Assembly: GCA_903813345.2 (NCBI GenBank)
Contig: CAIIXF020000005.1
Span: 41,889,394 to 41,953,393 of the forward strand
Reading direction: 5' to 3'
DNA length: 64,000 nucleotides
Source: Owenia fusiformis
Lineage: Eukaryota; Annelida; Polychaeta; Sabellida; Oweniidae
Part shown: piece after piece, positions 1 to 12,803 of the stretch
Layout: each line of letters starts with the position of its first letter
Numbering within the stretch: the stretch's first letter is position 1
Program-made: the position numbers and the translations under genes
The notes under the pieces: generated by a model
Database searches by the model: none
Seen by the model: the letters and a program-made list of their open reading frames with translations, nothing else
What the model was told of the DNA's origin: nothing

Positions 1-182
1 GCATTTAAAAACAATACGAAGAACACGCCAACACTCCAACTTATGCCATATATAAATATATGGACGGAGAAGCTGAATAAGACAATCATCCATGCATATC
101 CATGGTCCTTTTCGTAAAACGAATCACAGTTACCAAAGTTATCGGATTTTTTACGCCGACTCCATGCGCAACAGGATATCAT
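1..182 (-). CDS. SLC16/MCT-like transporter gene A, first coding exon (partial)
   Basis: This is the first coding exon of a monocarboxylate transporter-like membrane protein; the rest of the gene lies off the left edge. On the minus strand it opens with ATG at 182-180 and reads MISCCAWSRRKKSDN, then a charged stretch, then KDHGYAWMIVLFSFSVHIF and YGISWSVGVFFVLFLNA. The DHGYAW segment corresponds to the conserved [D/E]GGWGW motif at the start of the first membrane helix of MCT proteins. The exon is nearly identical to exon 1 of gene B (8879-9134) except for a few substitutions and a three-codon gap near residue 16. The shared 1.6 kb upstream shows that the two were duplicated together. The start was chosen because the same ATG context (GATAAGATGAT) is kept in both copies. 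The substrate cannot be told from this fragment. Confidence 0.75.
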   Translation of the reverse strand, partial: MISCCAWSRRKKSDNFGNCDSFYEKDHGYAWMIVLFSFSVHIFIYGISWSVGVFFVLFLN

Positions 183-1640
183 CTTATCCTCAATGATTTT
201 TGTAAGTTAGGAACACTCTGTGTTATCACTGTCTGTCGTTTTAACAACCAATTCGAAGTAGAATAGATTATTGACAACCCGTTTCAGTTCTGTCTGTGCA
301 GCATTCGATTTATGTCTAGTCCTTCTTACTGTATCAGTTGAGGATACTTCTGAATTTCGGCTCACCAGCTCACTGAAATATAAAGGCAAATACATTAGGC
401 AAAAAATGGCCTTTCTTTTACTCAATGGACTAATTTCTTTCAGAATGAAAAGCATTCACCTCATATATGAAATATATATGTACTCCTGTCAATTGAAAAT
501 GGATTTCTAATAAATTGATAATACAGGTGGTTTATAATTATATTTCATTTCTTATTCAGTGTTTAATACAAAATAACCTTGGTTAAACTACATTACAGTA
601 GAACACCATTTATAAATTCAGATTAATCCATTGCATCCGATGCTATCGAAATTTGTTTTTATTGGGGGCTTGCCATAGATATTTTTGGTATTCTACATTA
701 TTAGATCCCGATACAGTATGTTTTAATATCAAAGGTCAATCAAAGGTCAGTCACAATTCCATGCAAGCTACACGGTCAACGTAAGGTCGCCTTGCGGTCG
801 CTTAGCACCTTGTCTGCCTTGTATTTGTTAAAACCCTATGACCGCCGTAGGGACGCCCTTTAGGCGCAAATAGCAATCTACGACCGCCGTAGTATGTGTA
901 CGGTCCCATAATTTGGCAGTCACATTTGATACAGGGCGTACTTCGAATCTATGGTGACAGAAAACCGTAAGCCTTTAAAAAGTGTAGTCCTTAGAATTGA
1001 TTACGCGTGGTAGCCGTATGACATTCCTAATGTTCTTACTCGAACAATCATTCAAAATGAAAAAGTTGCGCTGACATTAGATCCAGTTCATCACTATCTA
1101 TATATTCAGCTTATGAATATTATCAATTGACTTTCCCAATCTTAATGTCTTGTATGGATATCCATTAATTGAAATAGTTGAATTGAATTTAGAAAGATTG
1201 TTCAGCTTTAGTATGCGCACGTTTTTAAACCAAGTTGCAATGACCGTGACCAAAACATGACGTGTGTCAACATGTTATTGGGTGTTATTTATTGCTAGGC
1301 CAGAGACTATTATAACATGTCATAATCATAATGTAGTATGTCTCTGGCTTGGCTGAGTAAGAATTGATTGTAATTGTATTGAAGGCGATGATCAGTATTA
1401 GATAAAATGAGACTATGGCTCCTATAGTATGCCAAGGGTATAGCATGGAATCAATTTTTCCAACTGTATTACTACACAAATTAACCTTAACTGAATCATT
1501 CCTCCAAATACGTTTATTCTGGGCCACAATGAGTCTGATACTAACTATATTTATTATATATATATATTTGCTAAACACCATTAAAACAGTATTTAAAAAT
1601 ATGACAATATACAAATAACCTTATTTCAGCGGCACGGGAG
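1..1640. repeat. Segmental duplication, copy 1 (MCT exon 1 plus upstream DNA)
   Basis: This block is colinear with 8947-14372. It covers the first exon of gene A and about 1.45 kb of 5' flank, up to TTATTTCAGCGG near 1635. By eye the match is very high over long stretches (for example 210-490 against 9160-9440). It lacks the LTR element and the 432-bp element found in copy 2, and it has lost segments present in copy 2, for example one between two AAGGTCA repeats (copy 2 near 13275-13400). It includes a GC-rich, MITE-like patch at 745-940 that ends near CAGTCACATTTGAT. Confidence 0.9.
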
Positions 1641-3456
1641 GATATTAGGGAGATTAAGATTAGCGTATACATATGAGTAATGCGTATTGCATAGAGCGTT
1701 TAAGATTAACGTAAAGGGCTACGAAACCGTATGCTACAATTTATGATAAAATTAACATCCTAATTATAGAATGAAAACCATGCGATTATCCATATGCGAT
1801 GGCTCTTACCATGGCATATACCAGTGACGTGTCGCAAAAAGGTGGCGCATTTGTTTTTTAAGGGTATCGCGTGAATGTAACTTTGATTACCCGGATTATA
1901 AGATAATATTCTAAATAAAGTTATATATCATTTTAAAGCTGTTTCGATGAAGTTTTTAGATCAACTACACTCCGTTCACGATTCTTGCGCGTTCTTTCTT
2001 AAAAAGAGTTTTTTACCAAAACATGTGGCAAATATCCCCTGTTGACACGTTACATTTTGAATTATTTTTCGTCTTTAAACGCTCATAACTCAAACAATAT
2101 ATGACTATTAAACTTATTTTTCGTCTTGATTAAGGTAGATGGACGTTTTATTTCAAAGGATGAATTTTAGTAAGCGTCCCATATTGTGACGTCATAGAGT
2201 TTGAAAAATAGAATCTGTTGACAGCGACCTTTTTTGCTCATTTTTTGTTACCTTCAGCTTTTCAGGTGTACATTAAATAAAAAAAATACGACACCGATTT
2301 TAAATAAATTATACATGATTATTTTGCTCCTAAACTCTATTTTATTAATAAATAGTTTTGTTCGCAAAAGTATGTGTTTTCTGTTGTATGTGGAAAAGTG
2401 GAGGACGAAAGGTTTTCAAAATTCATTAAAATAGGGCTAATTTACGCCATTCGCCTATTTTCAAGCACAGCAACACGTATATTTATTTCACCTAAAATAT
2501 CAATTGATTCGTGTTTTATATATGCTCCTATCCCATTGTTAATACATGTACGATATCAGAGTTATTCGACTAAACATTTTGAGATATAGAGGCAAATATG
2601 GAGGACGAAAGGATTTCCATATGTGTACATTTTTCTCAAAAAACGTCACATTCTGTGGTGTTAAAAAGCGAAAATGTGTAACAATGCGTGCGCGACCTTT
2701 TTGCGACACGTCAGTACATGTCACCTCCAAGAACTGTTATATACTTCAGAGAGAGTCTGGTGCAGCTACTGTAGTTGGGAGGGGATGTTGCTTGTGAGCC
2801 CGCTAATGGGGCAGTGGCTTAAGGCGAAATGTTAAATTTCTAGCATTATCCAGCAATGTGAGTGACCAAATAGTAGAGTTAAACAATTAAAACTACGACT
2901 ATTTCCCCGTTCATTTTCAGAGGAGGAGGTTCAATATTAATGTTTCTATGTCCAGTGAATATCAAATCAGCGCTTTTCTGTGCTTTGAATAACATTTTCC
3001 AAGTTGCGGCCCATTGGTCTAAGTGGTCCAAATCACTTTGAATGGGTTCATGAATATCGAGAAATATTTCATTTACATCAAAAGGATTATGGAGTGAGGT
3101 GTCATCCGCGAATATGAAAGTCTTTGAAACAAGACCATCCGGTTATTATGTGATCTCCAGCAGAGATGGGTATGTTGAGAATATATACTCTAAGCCCAGG
3201 CTTGAAGCCAGGTATGTTGTCAAGAAGTTGCTTATTCATAATGCACATGAATGACATTTGTATATCTTGGATTGCTTCTAGTTTGGCTTATAAAGTGTGT
3301 GGCCTCTTATATTTGGATGTTTCTCTGCCATGTTATTTTCAATAAGATTAACATGGCTGAAATTCTTCAAATTACAAGACGGCACAGGCTTATTGCACAA
3401 AAAAACTAAAAAATCTGAAATATACAAATGTCATTCATGTACATTATGAATATACT

Positions 3457-3542
3457 TTTCCATATATTATTGCACAATGGTCTCCCAATTTCTTATTTTT
3501 GCCGTTCTACTGACGAAATGAAGCAGTGAAATGGACTCTAGA
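3457..3542. repeat. 86-bp direct repeat, copy 1
   Basis: Starts TTTCCATATATTATTGCACA and ends GGACTCTAGA. By eye it is identical to 3871-3956. The two copies flank a segment that includes the palindromic element at 3691-3839. Confidence 0.85.
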
Positions 3543-3690
3543 GCAACTTACAGCTGAGTCCTATACAGTTACTTATATCTTCAAAGCTGTCAGCAATGTA
3601 ATATCAGCTGGGAATATAACAGAAATGCAATCACATAGTGCCAAAATGTGGGGATTTATACTTAATCAGCTCAGGACTGGATTACTTTGT

Positions 3691-3839
3691 TAATGGCTTG
3701 GTCACATTTGCTCAGATTTTCACTACGGCGCCCGGCCGATTGAGTATTTTGTTCAGAAATGTATTCAATTTTGAATAAAATACTCAATCGGCCAGGCGCC
3801 GGCCGATGAAAAGCAGCAAATGTGACCCAGGCATAGCCA
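3691..3839. mobile_element. Palindromic MITE-like element with GTCACATTTGCT ends
   Basis: The outer ends read GGCTTGGTCACATTTGCT and, on the other strand, GCCTGGGTCACATTTGCT. The core is a GC-rich hairpin: GGCGCCCGGCCGATTGAGTA near 3725 pairs with TACTCAATCGGCCAGGCGCC near 3800. About 150 bp, no coding capacity. The GTCACATTT end box is shared with the elements at 25842 and 26382. Confidence 0.7.
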
Positions 3840-3870
3840 GAGGTCTTACAATATTAGGCAAACAAATACG

Positions 3871-3956
3871 TTTCCATATATTATTGCACAATGGTCTCCC
3901 AATTTCTTATTTTTGCCGTTCTACTGACGAAATGAAGCAGTGAAATGGACTCTAGA
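3871..3956. repeat. 86-bp direct repeat, copy 2
   Basis: Partner of 3457-3542, in the same orientation with a spacing of 414 bp. Confidence 0.85.
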
Positions 3957-5246
3957 TAGATCGCTTTGATCCCTACAGACCAAATGTTCGCAAGTGACAT
4001 GGCAGTTTTGTACTTTAGATCCAAAAAGATTCAATCCTAATGTTCTTATATCTCTCCAGTAGTTGTTTTCTCCTCCACTTTCGCGTGGTTAAATTTAGAA
4101 TTTTCGATCATCAAATACGACACTTTATTCTAATAGCACATTATTCTCTCTATTCCATTGAATAGATCAGGCAAGTTATATTACTTTCTCCTTTCTCCGA
4201 TGTTATAAACTGTTTTAAAAGAGCCATTTAGTTACACTCAACATTTTTTCGAATGGAAAATAAATAAATTATAGTATAGGAATAACAGTTACACCATACC
4301 AGTCCAGTTCTTGGTACCATGCGGTCCATTATCGTGAACTCCATATAATTTTAATGCATGTCAGATACGCAACTAACTATACGCAAATAACATTGCATTC
4401 GTGTTTACGTAACTAACACAACCACTGTTCATATCTTAAAGGTGTTTGGTTTAAAATATTAGACAATCAAAATAACAATAGTTTATACTCGGTTGAGTTT
4501 CCTTATTTCCATATTTATTAATATCAAAATAATACATATAATATTACTATATATTTTATTCTAAATCAGTTACGTTTCTCTAGACTACCAGAATCATAAT
4601 TTGGCAGAGTAATTAAACAAGTAGAAAGACAGCAATTCCCCTGAGTGGCAAATCCCAACGAACATATTTTATAAAATCACTTGTCATTTTAAACAGATAT
4701 AACTAGGCAGCGCTTTGCCTCCATGAAGGCTTGTTCATAGGAAGCAATGAAAATACATGTACAGTGAAACATGGAATTCTAAGAAGGTTTCTACTGTTTC
4801 TACAAGAGTGAGACAAACACAAATTCAAGCCCATAGGCCTATATCAAATAAAATCAATTTCTGATTTCTGAAATTGTTTTAGAAATTATCTAAAATTTCA
4901 AAAATTAACTCAAAATATTTTGGAATTTTACTTTCAAAAGTTACGGAATAACGGAAAAAACTCTCAGGAGAATATTATTGAATGGAAAGACTATTTACTT
5001 TTACTTTTGATTTGCACTCGGTTGTCTACAAGGTATTTCTAAAGAAAGTAGCTTTAATTGGGTTAACTGGGAAGCAAGTTTCCCTACATCATAGACCCAA
5101 AAATTACATTATTGGTACAAAATTGATGTTTCTCTAATCTTTATGTTCCATGACGCTTTAAATAATGTTAATTTCATTTAAACTTGTTTCTTGCATATGT
5201 AAACGTAATAGAACTCATTTTTTGTCCATCGAATTTTCTTGATGTA

Positions 5247-8200
5247 TCAAGTGCTTGCGTTATTTGATCCTTTCTCCATCAACATATTTTCATTTTCGTT
5301 ACTAACTACTTCTAACGTGTTTATGCCATGTCGTTTTTCACGCAAATACGGAACTATCATACAGAGTGAGCTAATGACTATGATTCCTCCTCCAACGAAA
5401 AAGGAGGTATTGTATGAAAGTAGCATGTCATACATGAATCCAGCAGCTGGGCCTCCGAGCATTGTTCCAACTGCTTCAAATGTCATCAGGACACCATACC
5501 CTGTAGCCAACTCTTCAGATCCAAGAAACTGACATATAATTCCCGGTAGAAGAATCCCAAATGCTGCTGAACAGAAACCAAATATGGCAGAGTACGCTAA
5601 TAGCGTTCCATAATGCGTGAGGAATGGTACCAATAATGTAACTACACCACATATAAAAAATGAACATGAGTAACCGAGTATATCATTGGTCAAAGGATGA
5701 TTTCCAATAAATCCATACGCAAATCGTCCAATCAGGTTTGAGATACCCATCACTGAAAAGAGCATGGTGCTTTCCCGTGCTCCCATCCCAATGTCTATTG
5801 AGTATTCTGCCAAATGGGTGTAGACGGCAGATAATCCCAAACAAAATAAAAAATTATTTAGACAAAGAATAAGATAATTCAAAGATCGAAATATCGCCAC
5901 ATTGAATATTCTCTCTTCAACTTTCACTTTATTTTCATCTAGCTTACTTTTGAATGGCCTCATAAATGCTCCTGCAACGCATATATTTAGTGTTATCCCT
6001 GAAAGCATAAGTAAAGCTCCTCTCCAACCATATTGATTGTTCAACGCATCTATCATCGGGGGATATATGAATGATCCAAATCCTATACCAGATGCAGCCA
6101 CCCCTATTGCAAGTGTTCTTTTCTTTTCGAAGTATTGGCTAACAATAACAATCCCAGGCAAATAGGCAATGCCAAATCCAACCCCTGCAAGAACACGATC
6201 AAATATAGCAACAACGTCACGACAATTCATGAAGATTGACCTGGCAAATACAATACCCCGTAATTGAACAAACGAGAACTCAAAATAATAAAAACAATTT
6301 TACTAAAGGTTCCAATACACCATTTGAAAGTTGAGAGTGTCAGCTTTATTTAACTTAGTCATAATTTTATAATACCTTCTACATTCATGAGCTAGGATGA
6401 ATGCCAAGGTGTGATCCAAAGGTGCTCACTGAAAAATGGTTTGGCGGTAAAGGTCGAAGATCAAAATTAAAAATGTCAATCGAGATCAAAAGGTATGTTA
6501 AAAACCGTTCACTTCTTTAAATCCATTGTATGGAAAAATAACTCATTTTCACAGCGAAGCCTTTTTCATATGTCTTTCCCCATTCAAAATTACAAAAACA
6601 CTATTTTGATTCAGCGTTGTAACGAGAAGAATTCCGTTATTTCATTTCATCTTTATGCTTGAGACTTCCCTTTCCCTTAAAATGCTTCGTATACCAATAT
6701 TAACAGCTGTTCATGCCAATTATGTACCATGCTTTTCCAGGTTTATGTTTAGCACTTACCTGTAACTATACCAAACGTGATATACAGGTGGTATATGTTA
6801 GTGGCAAACGCACTTGTTCCAAGACCAATAGCTGATATAACGCCACCCAAGATAACCGTGGGTCTGCAGCCAAATTTGTTCGTCAACATACTGCTTATTG
6901 GTCCTTAAAAGGAGCAGAGTATTGTTTATGTTTATAATGTAGTAGACCGTTGCATCGGATGCAGAAGATATTTTAATATTCTTATTCACCTTACATTAAG
7001 TGTGCACAGCCAATGGACCCAATAGGCCAATCTTAAAGTTGTACTCAAACCATTTTACTCGATTTAGAGATATTAATGCTTCCTGTGTGAAAGCCACACT
7101 TTACGATGGTGAATCATCATCCAAAAATTCATTTTATGATATCGAGGATATAAAGTCAGCACGTGTCTGTTTTCGCGGCAAAAAATGCATTTTTCAGAGC
7201 AGAAATTTTACGTCACGTGACATGACGTGTTGGTTGAAACAATTTGCCGCAAAATACGATTTTGTAGATTAAAATGAAACCCTGGCTTTCAAAATCGAGT
7301 TATTCACTCTTATGATGAGCCAATTATTGCATGATTGAGGCTATTCTCATCAATTTTGAAAAGGGTATAATATCACTTGCGGTGCGGAGTGCGCAATCAG
7401 TCGAGCTGAAACGCTATTTAAAACAACCCGAATGTAATGCTGTAAGGCCAAATTATAATTATTGGGTTAACATTTTCAGTTATCGATATACGGTTTCACA
7501 AGTGCGTTTCAATGAATTCCTTGAATATCACTCTACCATACCTAGCAACTAGAAATGCATACAGTAAGATACTCTGTTTGTCTAACTGTATTGTTAAGTT
7601 TATTTTTGAAAGTACCGTATTAACATCTAACAGTCATCCGATAAACCATTCATAAGGAAAGGACACATAAAAAAACAAATAATATAATCATTGCTAATGA
7701 GCCAAATGGATTGCTCATTAACACAAAATGCAAGGTATATATAGTAGAGTGAATATGTAATGAATAATATTGCAGTGCTCTTTCCTCAAGAATTTCTTTT
7801 TGTGAAGTTCAATCAATTAAAAATATTTATTTGGCTATTGGAATGCGTGCAAATGTGAAACTAATGTTTCTTTTCACTTTGGTTCAGCCTTAATTAGTAG
7901 TAGTTCGCGACAACAACTTTTCGATTTAGCGTCACAATAACTTGGCCCACCGTACTTCATGGTCAGGTGACCTCAAAAAGTGCGCAAAAATAACAACATA
8001 TCAGAGGTTGACAGTCTTATCTTAATAAATCGTGTTGTGTGGGGAAATATCACAAGCTTTGTAGTCAACATAACTAAAGGGATGCTATTTGTGCTAAAAA
8101 CAAGATAATAAATAGTACAACTTTAAAATCCTAAAATAGCGTAACATAAACAGAATACACAAAATGATCGGTCTTGGTTGTAAATGATCCCTGTTTTAAG

Positions 8201-9134
8201 TTGAACTTTGTGTGACATTCGTCTGAATCTAGATTTTGATTGCCTGTAAAGTTTTGTATACATTTCTAGGCAATTTCAAAAAAATGGTCCATGGACTATT
8301 TGTTTTTCAATATTTTTAGTGTTTCTATTCCTGTTACCATAGTAAGCGTTGTCATTATAAATGATAGGTTGAACTAGTAAAATACACACTAGTAGCCCAG
8401 AACACTACCTTAAAACATATGATACTGTAGCCTGCATTTCTTTAAAAGTAATACAGGCTACGGTGAAGTTGCAAATGGAGGACATTTTTTAATTCCATAT
8501 TTCTGAAGGAATACTAGATTTTACATATATTTCAAGTGTTCTACTATACATTGTATGGATTCATCAGTTTGTATTATTACCAGAAAGCCAAATAGACAAA
8601 GATAGAGAATACTCGTTCCATGCAACTTCACTGTAGCATGTATTCCTTTAAAGAAATACAGGGTACAGTATAGGGGTCACGGTAGTGTGAAACAGAGACA
8701 CAAAGACAAACTGAGAGACATAGATTTTGAAAGATAAAATAAACTACAAACATGTGCTTCCTATTTCGGCCATCTTTACATTCACTTCACAAGAACGTGT
8801 GATGAAGTGGAATGCAAAGTGACACATCGAGAAAGCATACCAGGTCTGGTCAGTGCTCTTGATTTTAAATGTACCTACCTACGAGATACATCGTTGCTGT
8901 GTTTAAGGACCCTGGCCATGCAGTGACTCCTTTTGCCGTGTGAAATGCATTTAAAAACAATACGAAGAACACGCCAACACTCCAACTTATGCCATATGTA
9001 AATATATGGACGGAGAAGCTGAATAAGGCAATCATCCATGCATATCCATGGTCCTTTTCGTAAAGCAAATCACAGTTACCAGTATCAACGTTATCGGATT
9101 TTTTACGCCGACTCCATGCGCAACAGGACATCAT
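5247..9134 (-). CDS. SLC16/MCT-like transporter gene B, three exons, 445 aa
   Basis: A complete monocarboxylate transporter-like gene of the major facilitator superfamily, expected in the plasma membrane with 12 helices. CDS exons on the minus strand are 8879-9134, 6760-6903 and 5247-6184. Both introns are phase 1 with GT-AG ends, and the joined length is 1338 nt (446 codons including TGA). Visible family marks are DHGYAW at the start of TM1, YGISWSVGVFF in TM1, NKFGCRPTVILGG between TM2 and TM3, and QYFEKKRTLAIGVAASGIG at TM5, which is the second MCT signature. In TM8 the motif reads GISNLIGRF: Asn stands where proton-coupled MCT1 has the functional Asp, while the paired Arg is kept, so coupling may differ from classical lactate transporters (inference). 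The C-tail is short and polar. Closest relatives are probably the orphan MCT9/12/13/14 group; the substrate is unknown. Confidence 0.88.
6904..8878 (-). other. Intron 1 of MCT gene B
   Basis: GT-AG intron between exon 1 (donor GGTAGGT on the minus strand) and exon 2. It contains an inverted repeat whose arms (about 8425-8477 and 8618-8668) each hold GTAGC...TACAG sequences. Small open frames at 7000-7550 have no recognisable content. Confidence 0.7.
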
Positions 9135-9445
9135 CTTATCCTCAATGATTTTTTGTAAGTTAGGGACCCTGTGTTATCACTGTCTGTCGTTCTAACAACC
9201 AATTCGAAGTAGAATAGATTATTGACAACCCGTTTCAGTTCTGTCTGTGCAGCATTCGATTTATGTCTAGTCCTTCTTACTGTATCAGTTGAGGATACTT
9301 CTGAATTTCGGCTCACCAGCTCACTGAAATATAAAGGCAAATACATTAGGCAAAAAATGGCCTTTCTTTTACTCAATGGACTAATTTCTTTCAGAATGAA
9401 AAGCATTCACCTCATATATGAAATATATATGTACTACTGTCAATT

Positions 9446-9877
9446 ACTCAGATGCGAGTAGATAGTTACCAGTTTCGCCACCAGGTGGCTGATTCGGGGG
9501 AATTAACATGGCAGGGTATTACAAAATTCCCTTAAACTTGAATATGCATCAGTTTTAATGGTTCACTTTTCATATTACCTTTATATATCTGATAGTTATA
9601 CAAATTAAAATATGTCCAGTAAAAGAAAACATTATCTGCCCAACACAAGAAAAGATATTTCACTTTTTGTGGTTTTACAACATGGGCTCTATGGGGAATC
9701 TCCCCGACCTAGAAGTCACATTTTCAAAGAAAATTAAATTTTCAAAGTTGATAAACTCTTTTCAAAACCACATTTATAAATGTAATTTTACATGTAGATT
9801 CCAAATATGACATCAGTTTGACTGAATTGTGAATTTTAATGACGTAAATCAAGATTATTTCTACTCGCATCTGGGAT
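9446..9877. mobile_element. 432-bp MITE-like element with CAGATGCGAGTAGA inverted ends
   Basis: The left end carries CAGATGCGAGTAGA and the right end its reverse complement TCTACTCGCATCTG. ATT flanks both sides (9443-9445 and 9878-9880), a likely 3-bp target duplication. The paralogous position near 492-494 in copy 1 has the uninterrupted sequence GTCAATTGAAAATGG, so this is a true insertion. No coding frame of note is inside. The superfamily is undetermined. Confidence 0.82.
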
Positions 9878-10083
9878 ATTGAAAATGGATTTCTAATAAA
9901 TTGAAATGCAGGTAGTTTATAGTTATATTTCATTTCTTATTCAGTGTTTATTACAAAATAACCTTGGTTGAACTACAGTGCAGTAGAACACCAGATTAAT
10001 CCATTGCATCTTATGCTTTCGAAATTTGTTTTATTGGGGGCTTGCTATAGATATTTTTGTTATTCTACATTATTTGATCCTAA

Positions 10084-10502
10084 TGTAAATGGGCGATGGA
10101 AGGCCGTGGGTGGCGAATAAAATACAACAGAAACTATGATTTAAAATGTCTAAAAAAGTCTATTTCAAAATCTGATACATGTATCTCTGCAACAATTGAC
10201 TAACTAACTGACTTACTGGGCAACACCCAAACTCATGAGTGAGTGAATGTGATCTATATATATAACATGAAGACATGAATGAAAAGTAAAAACAAACACA
10301 GCATGAAACAACATACAAAACTGGTTTAAACAATGGAACATATATACAAAAGTGACTTGCAAACAACATGGTTATAAATATCTGAAATACTGGATGTAAA
10401 AGTAGTTGATGCAAGAGGATTAAAAGGACCTGTTAAAATGAACAAGGAAACAAATGGGGATTGATCAATATGAAATTCAAAATATGAAATAGCCTGGTTA
10501 CA
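10084..10502 (-). repeat. 3' LTR of the retrotransposon
   Basis: 419 bp with TG...CA ends. It is the downstream LTR in the minus-strand orientation of the element and differs from the other LTR at about two positions (10091 and one near 10251). Confidence 0.88.
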
Positions 10503-11938
10503 TTCACGCGGACAACGTCTTCAATGGTCCCACATTAAACCTTATACTCGGCCATAAATATTAAAAATAAGTTACAAAAACATAATAAACTGCACTTTTC
10601 AAAATGATTTACAATAAAATATTTAGTAAAGGTATATCCTCCCCTGAAAAACATCCACGACCTGAACAAAATACAATATAAATAACACCATATTGAAGTG
10701 CCTAAGAATAACACAGAATACATTAGTTGAATAACAATAGAAAACAGTAATGAAGTGGCATCATACTTGAATCAAATTAGATACTGAAATTTTGCATTGC
10801 GTTACGATAAACCTTAGAATATGAGCAAAATGTTGAATTGCATCTCTTGGCAGCACCATTATAGGCTTATATCAATCCACACCACAATAGGCAAAATAGT
10901 ACACCAATATAAGCGTAAATAAACACCATTTTGTGGCAAAGTATACGTAGTACACCATGATTGGCTATGTTATACATCAATTAAGACCAAGCAATACACC
11001 ATTTAAGGCAATGCAATACACCACTAGAGATTATAATTAAATTAACATCTGCAAATATTGAGATTGTAAATGGTTTAGCTATAATGCAGCAAAGATGCAA
11101 ATGTAATTAATTACTTGCATGATTATCATATTTAAGTCAAACTTAAAGAAAATGTTAGATTATAATATTATATATAAAATTGAAACACATTGATTTAAAA
11201 GTCAATAATATCACTATCAATATCACATCAGCATCATTATCATATCGGCAATCAATATATTATTTCAACAGAATTATATCAACAACAGTGTTATACTGTA
11301 TCATCTCATATCATCATATAGTAGATAGTTGACGCACACGAGTTCGTCAGACATCAAAGATTAGTGGTTGGTTGGTACAGTGCTGGTATATATTAATTGA
11401 TCAGTCGTTTAATTGGCATATTTTCTTGAATTTTAACATTTAATGTCCCAAACTCCCACAAACTGCAGAAAAGTATACCCCATAAATCATATTTACCAAA
11501 ATGAGTGTCTCCAAGGCTTCATACCAGCGTATGCATAATGCATTTGTCACGAGTTTGAGCTGAAATTTCGCCAAAATGAAGTAGGCTAAGGGTAGTCTCT
11601 GCCAGGTTTGTTTATTGTGGTAAGCTTGTAAGTGCTCAGAAGCAAATAATTCACGTGCGCAAAATAATCAAATGATCTAATTGGTCTAAACTTTGCTGCA
11701 CATGCGCACAATGTGTGCCATGTTTTTTCTAGTGATTTCGTTTCGTTTCATGGAGTTTGCGTTTCAGTTTAACTTCCCCAAAAATGGCGGACCATGGACA
11801 GAATTAACAGGTAAAATCACTTCGAAATTTCACGAGAACTTTTTACCTATAGTAGCAAAACTTTTGTTTTATTTGTGCATTCTATCTATCAGATAAGAGT
11901 TTCAGGGGTATGTAGGCAAGTAGGAACACTCTGTTTAG

Positions 11939-12694
11939 TTAGAAAACGCACCCTATATTATTATATATCAGCACTGTAAGCGTGGAATATGGATTGTGTG
12001 ATGAGGTTTTCTGAAGGATACGATTTCCTAGTAGTCCCCAAAAGTTGGAATTTCCAGTAGACGATTTGACAAGGTCATCAACTCTGAGTTGTTGCGATCG
12101 GATCACTGATGTATATATTTCTAATTCTTGTGTTCGATCCTGAAGTTTATGTTCGATGTCTGCAATTATAGCTGAATATTCGTTGGAACGCGATGACAGT
12201 GCAGTAATTTGTTTTTCGGATTCTTTGAGTTTAGATTGTAGAAGGCTAGATTCACTGGTTGAAGTATATAATTTGTCATTATATTCACGAATATCGTTTT
12301 CCAGAGATTTTATCAATTTTCGTTGTGTTTTCAGCCGAGTTTTGTCGTCCAATCGTTCAACTTCCAATTTTGCGATTTTTTCTTTATACATCTGGTTTCC
12401 TTTCCTCTGACCATAGAGTTCGCTTTCGATTCGCTTATAATCGGAAACTGCATTGGTATAAATGTCCATATTTACAGATTTTGCTTGGCTGTACTTGTTG
12501 TGTGTTTTCGGCTTAGTCTGTACCTGCACAGATTTACAATTTACAGTCAAAGATGATTGACAATCCTTGGTGCGATGCATTCCATTAGTTCCACATAATA
12601 AACAATAATATCTCTCTTGTATAAACGAAATGCATTGTCTTTTACGATGGCCTCTTCCTTTACAAAACCAACAGGTCAAGAATGATAAATCCAT
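11939..12694 (-). CDS. Gag-like or captured zinc-knuckle/coiled-coil ORF of the LTR element, 251 aa
   Basis: An intact single-exon ORF and the only coding sequence in the element. Residues 8-21 form a canonical CX2CX4HX4C zinc knuckle (CWFCKGRGHRKRQC). Residues 31-45 form a second, stretched knuckle (CX2CX5HX4C). A linker follows, then a long heptad-like charged region from about residue 85 to 205 (KLEVERL, KLKESEKQITAL, DIEHKLQDRTQELE) that should form a coiled coil. In ordinary Gag proteins the knuckles come at the C-terminus, after capsid; here they are N-terminal and no capsid domain is recognisable. It could be a rearranged Gag that packages the RNA, or a host gene fragment picked up by the element. 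The ATG lies 90 nt downstream of the primer-binding site. I do not recognise a named family. Confidence 0.7.
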   Translation of the reverse strand: MDLSFLTCWFCKGRGHRKRQCISFIQERYYCLLCGTNGMHRTKDCQSSLTVNCKSVQVQTKPKTHNKYSQAKSVNMDIYTNAVSDYKRIESELYGQRKGNQMYKEKIAKLEVERLDDKTRLKTQRKLIKSLENDIREYNDKLYTSTSESSLLQSKLKESEKQITALSSRSNEYSAIIADIEHKLQDRTQELEIYTSVIRSQQLRVDDLVKSSTGNSNFWGLLGNRILQKTSSHNPYSTLTVLIYNNIGCVF

Positions 12695-12784
12695 TGTGTT
12701 GCTAAAATTCAGTCAGTCAGCTATAAACTATTTGTGCCTATACCCAACTTTACATCCTTGCCTACCCACTTTAGATCCTTGCCT

Positions 12785-12802
12785 ACCCCACTCCTGGTAC
12801 CA
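12785..12802 (-). promoter_or_regulatory. Primer-binding site, tRNA-Leu type
   Basis: The minus strand reads TGGTACCAGGAGTGGGGT one base inside the 5' LTR. This 18-mer is complementary to the 3' end (with CCA) of the animal tRNA-Leu(UAA) sequence as I remember it. The position and the exact start with TGG support its role as the minus-strand primer site. Confidence 0.8.
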
Positions 12803-12803
12803 A

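Larger units (their letters stand above)
1641..5246. other. Intergenic DNA between gene A and gene B
   Basis: No coding region is supported here. It contains a direct repeat pair (3457-3542 and 3871-3956), a GC-cored MITE-like palindrome (3691-3839), an inverted repeat around 3234-3450 and otherwise AT-rich sequence. It should include the 3' UTR of gene B just below 5247. Confidence 0.6.

Noticed and set aside
207-455. 82-aa frame on the minus strand upstream of gene A, with a near copy at 9131-9406
   Set aside because: The two frames are alike only because the DNA is duplicated. They lie in the probable 5' flank or leader and contain no recognised motif; a role as an upstream ORF cannot be judged.
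7000-7552. Small plus-strand frames in intron 1 of gene B
   Set aside because: No motif, no splice support, opposite strand to the host gene; expected by chance in AT-rich DNA.
203-11934. The word TAGGAACACTCTGT at about 208 and again at about 11921 inside the LTR element
   Set aside because: Only 14 bp match, and the duplicated copy at about 9160 does not keep it, so chance is the simplest explanation.
12156-12556. Plus-strand frames across the LTR element's ORF
   Set aside because: They are shadows of the zinc-knuckle ORF on the minus strand.
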